From Diplonema japonicum (lineage: Eukaryota; Euglenozoa; Diplonemea; Diplonemida; Diplonemidae), in contig OZ025699.1 of the NCBI GenBank assembly GCA_964019335.1, positions 434,001 to 498,000 of the forward strand: DNA of 64,000 nucleotides, written 5' to 3'. Numbering within the stretch: position 1 is the stretch's first letter; every line of letters begins with the position of its first letter. Positions 53,902 to 63,599 of the stretch are shown here, piece after piece. The notes beneath the pieces were generated by a model. The model did not search any database. It was not told the DNA's origin and saw only the letters and a list, made by a program, of their open reading frames with translations. The position numbers and the translations under genes are program-made.

Positions 53902-54737
53902 GGTGCTGGTACATCCGAGGGGGCGAACCCCCAACCACGTCACTGAAGATCACGTCCCCAACTGGGCGGGTCCTCAACTGCAGGATAGCTCCCGACGTTA
54001 GAAACCGACCCGCCAAAAAGACACCGCCAGCTCAGTCCTGGGGAAGGCCGAAAACGGGGACCACAAACAACGCGGGCAAGTCGTACCTCGGAGCAGTGAC
54101 GGGGTCCTCTCAACCAGACCACAAACCACCAGCTTCAGGAAAGAAGGTTGCCCCTGCGGGTAAAGCCGCCCCACCGAAGTCCGGTAAGTCGCCCACAACA
54201 TCGAAGAAAGCCGATCCCCCGGCCTTTGAGGACCGCCTCACAGCAATCGAAAACGCACTTCGTAAACTAGCAGGGGAACCGGTCAGCGACGTCAAGCCGC
54301 CGGCTGAGGTGGTCAGTCTACGGAGGGAGAACGCGGAGCTACGGGAGGAGGTCCGGCAGATGCACATCCAGATGGCCGCGCTCACCGAGCAAATTAAGAG
54401 ACTCACGGAAGCGACGCTCTCGAAGCCCGTCCCCGGGAACCGGGCCCCGATGATGCGCCCTGCTGCCGGGGAGGAGATGATGGACGACTCCGAAGATGAC
54501 TTGGGTCCCCCCCCAACTGACGATGACACCGACATCGACCTGGACGAGGGCCCCGCCGACATTGACGACTGCCTGGGCAAGGGCATCTGCCACGTCTACA
54601 ACGGGACATATCAATGCTGGAAGGGTGTATGCCACTACTGCGGCGGGAACATCACAAAGAGCAACCCAGCACAGACCTGCATATTACCAGACTGCAAAAG
54701 GGTAAAATGCCGCGGGTGCGAACAATGCGAACAATGA
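53898..54737 (+). CDS. LINE second ORF: coiled coil and Cys-rich tail
   Basis: The ATG at 53898 overlaps the stop of the previous frame as ATGA, which suggests translation by termination and restart. The product (279 residues) has a Lys/Pro-rich basic first half, a coiled coil at about 140-185 (VVSLRRENAELREEVRQM), an acidic stretch (DDSEDDLGPPPTDDDTDIDLDE) and a C-terminal cluster of ten Cys (CWKGVCHYCGG...CRGCEQCEQ). The basic part, coiled coil and zinc-like tail resemble the nucleic-acid-binding ORF1 proteins of LINEs, which coat element RNA and form multimers. Confidence 0.75.
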   Translation: MRCWYIRGGEPPTTSLKITSPTGRVLNCRIAPDVRNRPAKKTPPAQSWGRPKTGTTNNAGKSYLGAVTGSSQPDHKPPASGKKVAPAGKAAPPKSGKSPTTSKKADPPAFEDRLTAIENALRKLAGEPVSDVKPPAEVVSLRRENAELREEVRQMHIQMAALTEQIKRLTEATLSKPVPGNRAPMMRPAAGEEMMDDSEDDLGPPPTDDDTDIDLDEGPADIDDCLGKGICHVYNGTYQCWKGVCHYCGGNITKSNPAQTCILPDCKRVKCRGCEQCEQ

Positions 54738-54830
54738 CTCCATGAGGGCTCCCCCCAAACCCACCCCCCAAACCCATTCCCTCCGCCCCGTTCCCATCCT
54801 TCCAAATACAATCCGATACGCTTATCTGAC

Positions 54831-57800
54831 ATGAAATTTGAACGTCTCACCGAACAGGGTATCGAACCCCACCCCGGACCAGAGCCAGAACACGAGAAAT
54901 TCACCATTTTCACACACAACGGCTCATCACTTAACAACAGGCTGAGCGAGTACTCCACCGTCCTCCCGGACGCATTCTGCATCCAGGAGACAGCCCTCAC
55001 GGCTCAGACGCAGCTGGAAATCGAACACGTGCTGAGAGACGATGACTGGGGCAAACGATACGCCAGATTCTGGAGCAAGCCACAGCCAGGCAGGGAGTCC
55101 AGTGGTGTCACATCTCTGACGATAGCGAAAGCAAACGGTGGCTTCACCTGATCAACGTCTACTGCCACTCGGGCCAGGACCAAGCCAAGACGAAATACCG
55201 TGAAGAGCTTCTCCACTACATCCTTTGCCGTCTTAAGTTCGAACTGGGAGACGTGCCTGTGGCCGTGGTGGGCGATTTCAACACGGACGAAGTACGATCC
55301 CCCACGTTAAGGAAAGCTATACAGACAGACTGGGTAGACGCCGCTGCGTTCTGTGCAAGAAGGGATGGTGTGCAGGCGGAGGACACGTTCGTTAGGACCA
55401 ACTGCAGCACGAGGATTGACAGGGTCCTGCTGAATAACATCGCGGCCCAAGGTCTCGAACATTGCGGAGTAAGCGATATGATCACCGGGTCGGACCACCG
55501 ATGCTTGTCGGTGACACTCAACATCCCAGCTTTTCGTCAAGAAGTCCTGAGGTACACCATCCCACAGGAGATACCGAAGACCAAGAAGGCGCCTGGCGAG
55601 GTGGCGAAGGCACTGATGCAGAAGTCGAGGTACCGGGAGTTCATAGCAGCACAGGAGCCCACCGAAGCTTTCTCGGAGATATCAGACCTCGCAGAGGAGT
55701 ACCTATTACATGGGTACAAGGGGCCGACGCGCAGCGTGTACACCGGGAGAGGCAAAGTACGGGAACCTACGAAATCGGAGCTAAGTGCGAGGTCGGCGGA
55801 GTCGGCGGTCGGAGCGGCATCGAACAGACAACAAAGACTGGAAAAGCTGAAGCACAAGATCCGCAGTGCGCAACAGCAAATGCTAAGGCTTTATGAAAAC
55901 GGACACTGCGGTCCGCTGCCGGTAGAGTTACGGAACGTCCTCAGAAATATTGCGACACTAGGAGAAGAACTGAAGGTTGACAACTGCCAGGTGGACGCGA
56001 CAGGGGGTATCGACGGCATCAGGGAGGAGCTGGACATAGCAGAGGACTTCGCTCAGGGAATGCTATCAGAGCTACTCCAATACCGCAAGAGAACGCAGAC
56101 GAAGGCCTACGAACGCTCAGTCCGTGCTGACTTTGGGAAAGAACGCAAGCACATCACAGCCTGGGTCAGAGACCGCCCAAACCAGAGAACGGACGTGGTT
56201 GAGGTAGCAGACGGAGGGGTGACGGCGAACCTACAGGAAATGGACAAGGTGATGCGGAACGCGTGGTCGGGCGTCTTCTGTGCGCGAACACCCGAGGAAG
56301 AGCCACAGTATGAGCGGTTTGCACAACGTTACGGGGACCTGATCAAGAAAGCCCCAATGGCACGGACTCCCATCACAGCAGAACAGCTGAGGGAAGTGAT
56401 CAGGAAGAAGCCGGAGAAAGGAGCATGTGGCGTGGACGGTTGGCGGATGAGTGAACTGAAGCGTCTCCCAACGAGCATCCTGAAGGCTTTCGCAGACCTC
56501 TTCAACCTGATCGAGGAAACAGGCCAGTGGCCGAGACAGATCACGACAGCACTGGTGTCCCTGATTCCGAAGGGTGAGGGGTCAGCACCACTGAATCATC
56601 GTCCCATCACAGTGACCAGCACCATCTACCGCTTGTGGGCGTGTACGAGGCTGAAGGGTGTCTTGACTGGCAAGAACGCTGGATCACGCCGAGACAGCAC
56701 GGGTTTCGACCCAAACACAGTACGACAACTGCCCTCATGGAGTTATGTACCAAGCTGGAACTAGCTCTGGTGGAAGGAGAACCGCTGGAAGGACTAGCCC
56801 TAGACTTTCGGAAATGCTTCGATCTAGTGCCACAACGGCTGTCTCTCGACCTCATGGACGCCCTGGGGATGGACCAATCCATAGGGAGAGCACTCCAAGG
56901 GATGTACACCCAAATCACAAGGAGGTTCAAGTACCCCATAGGAGTGGGAGAAACATTTGAGACAACGAACGGAATTCTCCAAGGATGCCCCCTGTCAGTC
57001 ATCGTCCCCTGTCAGTCATCGCCCTGTCAGTCATCGCCCTGTCAGTCATCGCCCTGTTGTCCATCATGGTGCGGGCAGTCGAGCAAGTCGCGCCAGACGC
57101 CGAAGTGCTAGCCTACGCTGACGACGCATACCTGCTGGCAAAGCTGCGTGGCTCACTACAAGCTGCGGTCAATGGGACATTGGAGTTCTGCGACCTGACG
57201 GGGATGGAAATCAAGAGAAGACTGTTGGTTTCGGCACTGCTGAAGATTTCAAGTCGAAAGTCATAGGAAACCGAACGGAGATGAGGAAAGGCTTGGAGGT
57301 CGCGGTACCCTACAAGACGGTGACAGACCTCTGCGGACTGGGGGTGAAGATCAACAGACGCAGGACAGGAACGACGTGGAACAAACCGACCACGGGGGCG
57401 CTTGGCTCGCTGGACCGACTGGGGGGCACAAGGATTGCTTTCGAAACCAAAGCACACTTGGTCAGCACGACGGTCCTGCCATCTTGCCTATACAGTGGGC
57501 CGTTCTCCCCTCCATGTGATGAGGCACTCAAGAAGCTAACGACGAAGATCACTTGTAACCTGTGGGGCCCTCATCACCGTGGACGGTCGCCCACCGCGGT
57601 AAACACAGTCCTGCTGAAGGGGCACACCAATGACCCCCTTTCCTACGTAATGTACCACTCCCTGAAGGTAGTATCCGGAGCACTCGATGACAGTCGGCTA
57701 CGGCAGAGATGCATACAGATCGCTGCGGGGTATGACGCGGGTTCCATCCCGATGGGGCCGGTTGGCAACCTGGTCTGCCGGTGGCTTCCCCGAATAGGAT

Positions 57801-58837
57801 GGAGTTGGGCGCAGCTACTAGGTTGCAACACATCTTGGGCCGAACGCGGACACATCTTTAGAGAGGTGGTGAGGAAGGCCCGAAGTAGGACGCTGGCGGT
57901 CGAGAGGAGCACGATAAGCGGGATAGAGCCGGGGGCGGACCCCAAGACGAACCGATTATGGAGGACGGCCAAGGACCCGCTCATGTCCTACAGCCTGAGA
58001 CGAGTGATCGCAGGAGGGGTTCCCTACCTAAACCCGCACGCAAATGCGAAGCGAAAGAGCGTCCCACTGGCGCCTGAAGGTGACGACAACGGTGACGACG
58101 AGGAGAACATGGGCCAGGCACCAACGACGGAGGTATCGCACACGCAAGGATTCAGATGCGACCTGTGCAAGTCTCCACACCCGGACACGGTGACCTTACT
58201 CCGCCATCAGCTGTATGAGTGCGCCTGTGCACAAGAGGAACTGGCACTAGACGGAATGGAGCCGTTGCGCAACAGATCAGGATGGCCCCTATGTCTGGAG
58301 CTGCACGCGATACTGCCGAGGGGGCATGTCTTCGCACACCTGGAGAAGCTGCAGCAGTACATGGCTGTGGTGGTCGGGAAACGGGATGTGGAGCTCATGC
58401 AAATAGACAACGCCAGCACACAGCCGCTGCCGTGGGTACGCAATGTGGAGGGAAGGAGATGCCTCGTGCCAACGGCGGGGGAGCTCGAAGGAGTGGGAGG
58501 AATCGTCGCAGAATTCTTGAACCCGCTGCTGCAGTGGTTGTCACAGCTACGATGGGTGAAGGAGGACACCAGCTCTGAAGTGTCAGCGGTGGAATTGGCC
58601 ATCGACTTCGAATGGACGACAGGCAAGTTACTGGGAGGTCTGCTGGAAGATAGGGCTCGCAAGATCATAGCACTGATAAGAAAGCTGAACGCGGCATGCA
58701 GGGCACGGAAGAAGCCACGCCCCTTCCCAGCAGATGAACAGAAGAGAGTGAAGTCCCTCATCGCAATAGGTGGGAAGACGGCTATGGGTTCGCCAGGAGG
58801 CCCATCTTCGCCACCCACTCCACGCACGACAAGCTGA
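54831..58837 (+). pseudogene. LINE endonuclease/reverse transcriptase ORF, four frame breaks
   Basis: Begins at ATG 54831 with a GIEPHPGP motif common at the head of such polyproteins. The APE endonuclease spans about 54890-55550 (NGSSLNNRL, FCIQET, VVGDFNTD, GSDHRCLS). The reverse transcriptase follows: GVDGWRMSEL, LIPKGEGSAPLNHRPI, HGFRPKHSTTTA, LALDFRKCFD, GILQGCPLS and YADD at about 57114-57125. The C-terminal part holds CDLCKSPHPDTVTLLRHQLYEC, a zinc finger that may bind nucleic acid. Coding signal changes frame near 55115, 56660, 57005-57051 and 57200-57215, each time in the same direction. The third break is explained by a tandem duplication. Confidence 0.85.
56990..57051 (+). repeat. 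15-bp tandem repeat inside the RT gene
   Basis: CCCTGTCAGTCATCG occurs four times (56990, 57007, 57022, 57037); two extra bases separate the first two. It encodes LSVI(A) right after the GCPLS motif of the reverse transcriptase. If one unit was ancestral, 47 bases were gained, which accounts for the frame change here. Confidence 0.9.
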
Positions 58838-59002
58838 TGGAACTGAAAGCCGCTTACAAGCGAGACCGCATCACACGACTCCGCAAGACGCTCAAGGCCT
58901 CGATTGGAACGAAAGCAATGCTCCAGAAGGGGAGTATAAATAGATAGCCCCCCCCAACCCACCCAAGGGCGGCCCTCCATGAGGGGGTTTGTCCTGCACT
59001 TT

Positions 59003-59007
<5 letters not shown>

Positions 59008-59045
<38 letters not shown>

Positions 59046-59738
59046 CCCCTAGCCCTCGCTTTCTCAATCGATCAAAAAAAAAGTTTTTTTTTTTGATGTG
59101 ATTGATTTTTTTTTTTTAATTATTCGTTCTCTCATTTTTTTTTTACACCCCCTCTTTTTGCTTTTTTTTGAGACTTAAGAAAGAAGAAAAGGGGGGGGGG
59201 GGGGGGGTGAAGAGGATGGGGGGAATTGTGCAAATCTGCTCTCCCCCTGCAAAAAAAAAGAAGAAAAAAAAAACGAGCGAAAAAAAAATTGTTTTCTCTC
59301 ATTTTTACTTTTTTTTTCTCCCCTTTTATTTCCCCTTCCTTCCCCCTTCTTTTACTTTTTTTTGAGACTTAAGAAAGAAGAAGGGCAAGGAGGGGATGGG
59401 GAGAGAACCGGAACATATGCTCAAACAAAAAAAAAAAAAAAAAAAAAAAAACAAAAAAAACATATCTACCATATCTGCAAAACTTCTGCTGCCTCTCTAA
59501 ATCCCCCACTGTGCTGCAGTGAATTTCCCTTCCCCCCCCACCTTTTTTTTCCCCATGCCAAAAAAAAAACGTTACTTTTATTTTTCCTCCCCCCTCCCCC
59601 ATTCGTTTTCCCCCCAGCACCAACACCAAACAGGGTTTTCTTTTGCTTCTTTTTTTTTTCTTCTTTTTTTTTTTTCTTTGGGGGAGGAGAGGGGATTTTT
59701 TTTTTGTCCCCTCTTTGGGTTTAAAAAAAAAAAAAAAA
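59008..59738. other. intergenic homopolymer region
   Basis: Begins with T-runs after the LINE. Contains G-, A-, T- and C-runs and a 28-bp direct repeat. The last part (about 59635-59738) is a T-rich tract, then A17 directly before the start codon. Candidate acceptors for the next gene are CAAACAG near 59632 or GGAGAG near 59693; neither is strong. Confidence 0.6.
59161..59382 (+). repeat. 28-bp direct repeat
   Basis: CTTTTTTTTGAGACTTAAGA followed by AAGAAGAA occurs at 59161-59188 and again at 59355-59382, both preceded by T/C-rich DNA and followed by G-rich DNA. A local duplication of about 194 bp with diverged remainder. Confidence 0.8.
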
Positions 59739-62008
59739 ATGGGGCTCACCGACGAGCAACAGGACCTGATGGAGGAGAGCTGGAAGATGGTAAACAGCGC
59801 GGGACTCGACCAGCTGGGCTTCAGGCACTACAAGATCCTGGTGCAGATGGGCGGCGACGAAATCAGAACCATGTTTATGTACACCCATCTGGACAGACAG
59901 CAGAAAATGCTTATATCAACAATGAAATGGATGATGTTCAACGTGAATAACTCGGAAGGGCTGAGAAGGCTAGCCCTATACCACGCGCACCTAAAGGTCA
60001 CCGAAAGACTTTTCGGACTATTTGGAAAAGCCTTCATCGAGGCCATGAAGGAGACGGTGGGTCCTCAATTCGACCTTAAGTACCAAACAGCTTGGGCTAC
60101 TGCTTATCAACTCATCGCCGACTCTTTCGTGAAATTTTTAAAAGTGTATGGGGAACAAGTAACCCGCGCTGCGAAGGAAGAAGAAGAAGTCGCAAAACGA
60201 AATACCTACAACGAGCTACGAAACTATTTTAGAGACGAACGGGCAGAGAATTTTCTCGCCTTGTCGGACAAAGAGGGTTCCGTGTACGTCTCTCAGTACG
60301 AGCGGGAGCAGCTCCCCACATCAGTGGAACAACACGACAGGACCATGTTTCGAAAAAGGTGGTTGGTTCTAAGAGGCAGATACCTTTACATCCAGAAGAA
60401 AGAGAACCAACCTCCTCAAAACATTCTCGACTTGGGCTATTGTTCACTTGAGGACACCTCTACCCCCGGTGGAAGGCTTCCCTCCCCATCTCCCTTTTCA
60501 TTCGCGCTAACCGACGATACCGGCATGGTCACGTATTTCCTACTATCTGGTGACGATGAAAAAGAAGTCTGGGGGCAGATTCTACTCCAGGTCCTCTCAA
60601 GATTTTATTACTTAAGAGAGGCTGTTCCAAGATCAACTGGTGTGTTGTCCATCACCGTGTTAGGCGAAGAACTCATACCGAAAGAATTTTGTGAGGATGA
60701 TTTTGAAATGCTTGTGCTTATAGGTAAAGGGACCTTCGGCAAGGTGTACAAGGTGAAGGAGGTTGCCACAGGGAAGATCTATGCGGTAAAGGTGTTGAAG
60801 AAATCCGCATTGAAGCGCGAGTCGCAGATCACAGACCTGAGAAACGAGAAGGGGATCTTGCTAAACATCTCGCACCCGTTCATCGTGAAGCTGCATGCTA
60901 CCTTCCAGTCGAAAGACCGGCTCTTCTTACTATTCACCTTCCTCAGCGGAGGCGAGTTGTTCTTCCACATCCAACAGTCAGAGTCGTATTTCTCGGTATT
61001 TTTTTTTGGGGGGGGGACCAATGTTTCCAACCTCCCTGTGGTGGTTCCTGGTAATTGTGGTTTGGAGAAACACAAGCGAAAGGGAAACTCTCGTTCTAAA
61101 GCCGTACACGTGGGGAAACCTGAACGGGGGTGGAGAGCCCACCCTACGCGTGGCGCCAGTTAGCATCGCCCTCAACGGAGAGTCCCTTATCCCATTACAT
61201 CGAACAAGGAGGTGGCTTCACCAGGTCAGGCAAGTAGCCTCCCCGCGGCATCGTGCCAGTGAAGCTAGCCTCCCACAACTCTCTAGTTGGTGTTTAATTG
61301 CTTCTGTGGCCCCTCTCCCTATTTCAATTTCCAAGCTTTCTTTACCTCTCCACTTTTACTTTCTACGGGACCACAGGGGACTTGGGAGGCTTCGGGGCGA
61401 AGTTTCACAAGGGTGGCCGCTGTGTCACATACTGCATGGCACCACTAAAATCGAGACAACTTTTTTTTTTTTTTAAAGTCGATGGTGACCTTTAACGTTG
61501 ATCCTGACCTGCTGAGGGTGTGCCTGCTGAGGGTGTGCCTGCTGAGGGTGTGTGCCTGCTGAGGGTGTGTGCCTGCGTCCTTTTGGTGAACTCTTCCACG
61601 TACACCTTGTCAAGCTCCACACGGCCTCCTTCGCCTAAGTGCAGCACCACCATACCAGCATCCGTCAGCACGGAAGTCCCTAGGGATTCTGACTTTATCG
61701 TTTCCCGTCGCATCTTCTTTTCTTGGATCACCATCTTATAATTGTAAAAACCCCCTTTTTTTTTTTTTTTTTTGCTTACGCTCCATATTCGCTAATGTGA
61801 CCCGGCCTATGTCCTAAAAGGATTATAAATAAAGATAATTTGTTTCCCCCTCCCCCCCCCTCCCCCAAATAAAAAACCTTCAGGAAGCCAAGTCTCGTTT
61901 CTACATCGCCGAGACCGCGCTGGCGGTGTCGTACCTCCATGAGAACAACATTGTGCATCGTGATTTGAAGGCTGAGAACCTGGTGTTGAGCGCAGAGGGG
62001 TATGATTG

Positions 62009-62043
<35 letters not shown>

Positions 62044-62444
62044 CAGCCACGTGTGTTTGACCGATTTTGGCTTCGCAAAGACCATCGAGAAGGACGCGGT
62101 TCCAAACCAAACCTGTGGAACTCTAGCGTATATGGCCCCAGAGATCTTCTCGAAATCAGCAATGGGGTACGGACAGGAGGTGGACTGGTGGTCGTTGGGG
62201 GTCCTCTTGTTCAATATGCTAACCCTGTGCTACCCTTTCCTGAGGGCCACCACCATCGAGACTGTGACAGCCATCACCAGCGAACCGCTGAAGTTTCCAG
62301 AACAGCCCATTCTCAGCGAGGATGCCGTGGACTTGCTCATCCGATTGTTGACAAAACGGCCCAAAGACAGATTGACGGATATGAACGATATGAAGAACCA
62401 CCCGTGGTTCAGAGGCTTCGATTGGGAGGCGTGTTTGAGGTTAG

Positions 62445-62481
<37 letters not shown>

Positions 62482-62881
62482 ACAGGAAAGAACTTGCCCC
62501 ACCATTTGTGCCGATCTCGACAGGGCGGAACACGAAGTACTTCAGACCGTGTGAGAAGGGAACATCTTTGGCGAGGTGTGTTTCAATAAAAAACAAAAAA
62601 AAAAAAACAAAAAAAAAAAAAAAAAAAAATACAGCATTGCGCAAATAGAGGAACAGATGGAGTTGTCATCTTTTTTCGACGTTCACCAAACATATTTCAC
62701 GCAGCACGTGGTGGCTGCAGAGAAGGGGACGAGAGATGCCTTAAATTCTAAGATGGACATTCAGGGCCTGATGACCAGAGGAGAGGAGCTGAAGCGAAGA
62801 CAGGAGAGCGGCGAGGCAGAGGGTACAGAGACCATTGATAAGACGACCGGCGATAAAGTAACAGACAAAGAAAAAGAGTGA
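59739..62881 (+). CDS. Globin-PH-AGC kinase fusion protein, five exons
   Basis: Exons 59739-60995, 61884-61999, 62047-62439, 62486-62575 and 62635-62881 join at GT-AG boundaries to exactly 701 codons (700 residues). Residues 1-140 are a globin: Phe46 fits CD1, Gln54 the distal E7 position and His82 (LYHAHLKV) the proximal haem ligand, as in flavohaemoglobin-type globins. Residues about 200-290 look like a PH domain (FRKRWLVLRGRYLYIQKK ... EKEVWGQILLQ). Residues about 320-590 are an AGC kinase: GKGTFGKVY, Lys351, Glu370, HRD 444-446, DFG 464-466 and APE 488-490. Catalytic residues are intact. The usual activation-loop Thr (TFCGT) reads QTCGT, and no clear hydrophobic motif is seen in the tail. 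The expected role is a membrane-recruited Ser/Thr kinase regulated by O2, NO or haem. The first frame is open from 59643 but only through T-runs; ATG 59739 begins a classical globin A-helix. Confidence 0.88.
60996..61883 (+). other. intron 1 of the globin-kinase gene (888 bp)
   Basis: GTATTTTTTT...CTTCAG, phase 0, splitting the kinase between ESYFS and EAKSRFYIAE. Unlike the other introns it is long and contains complex sequence, T-runs and a tandem repeat. An antisense open frame (61492-61734) inside it has no recognised domain. Confidence 0.85.
61507..61575. repeat. CCTGCTGAGGGTGTG tandem repeat in intron 1
   Basis: Four copies of a 15-17-bp unit in a row, with GTGTG length differences between copies. 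Confidence 0.85.
62000..62046 (+). other. intron 2, poly-A core (47 bp)
   Basis: GTATGATTG, about 32 A, then CCTCAG. Phase 2; removal joins ...LSAEG to HVCLTDFG, a typical AGC kinase sequence. Confidence 0.9.
62440..62485 (+). other. intron 3, poly-A core (46 bp)
   Basis: GTTAG, about 36 A, then CACAG. Phase 2; joins DWEACLR to KELAPPFVP, the start of the AGC C-terminal tail. Confidence 0.9.
62576..62634 (+). other. intron 4, poly-A core (59 bp)
   Basis: GTGTGTTTCAATAAA, A-runs interrupted by C, then TACAG. Phase 2; joins the short exon 4 to the final exon. Confidence 0.88.
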
Positions 62882-63539
62882 TTTCTTTTCTTTTTTTTTT
62901 TTCTTCTTCTTTTTTTTTTAGCCCATAAAATGAAATGATAGTGTTTTTTTTTTGGGGGGGATGAGGGGGGGGGTTCTTTTTTTAATTCTTTTCTCTTTTA
63001 CATTTTGCGAGGGGGGGAGTAGGGGGGGGGGGGGGGGGGGGAGGGGGACAAAGAAAGAAAGATAAAGGGTGGGAGAAAAAAAGGGGGGGGGTACTATAGA
63101 TCTCATAAAAAAAATGAAAAAAAAGGGGACAAAAGCTTTTTCTTCCCTGCCAAAATTAAGAGATTTACAGTAACGTCTTTTGTGTTTTTTTTTTCTTTTT
63201 TTTTTCTTCTTCTTTTTTTTGGTGGGCCGTTGCTAACCACTTTGTTTCCTATCATGCTGATTGAATGTTGAGTTGGGCCAGGGATAAAAGGAAAAATAAA
63301 AAGAATAAGAGAAGAAAAAAAAGGGGAAAAAAAAAAAGAAAAGAAACGAAAAAGAAGGAAAAAAAGAAACTGTAAGTTTTTTGATTATTATTTCCTCATA
63401 AAAATATTTTCTTCTGCTTTGCTTCTCAAAAGTAGTTGGTGGCAGCGTAATGAGCCATTTCAATTTTTTTAAAAGTAAAATTCCGAAATTTCTTTTTTTT
63501 TAAACAAATAATTTCGGGAATAATACTTAAGAGGTTTAC

Positions 63540-63599
<60 letters not shown>

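Larger units (their letters stand above)
52378..59007 (+). mobile_element. APE-type LINE (non-LTR retrotransposon), near full length
   Basis: Contains a first frame with an OTU-like domain, an overlapping second frame with coiled coil and Cys-rich end, and a large frame with apurinic endonuclease, reverse transcriptase (YADD) and a C-terminal zinc finger. The 3' end is fixed at 59007 by two other copies. The 5' end is uncertain; it lies between the SL RNA-like gene and 52505. At least five frame breaks make this copy non-autonomous as read. The 3' terminus ends in a short hairpin and ACTTTGAGTT and is followed by about 38 T rather than a poly-A tail. Confidence 0.9.

Noticed and set aside
58925-58945. 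TATAAATAG near the LINE 3' end as a promoter
   Set aside because: It is inside the element's 3' region with no gene directly after it, and TATA boxes are not a known feature of mRNA promoters in this group.
61370-61450. Kinase-like string GFGAKFHKGGRCVTYCMAP in intron 1
   Set aside because: It loosely recalls a DFG-to-APE segment, but key residues are missing and the true segment is intact in exon 3. Probably chance.
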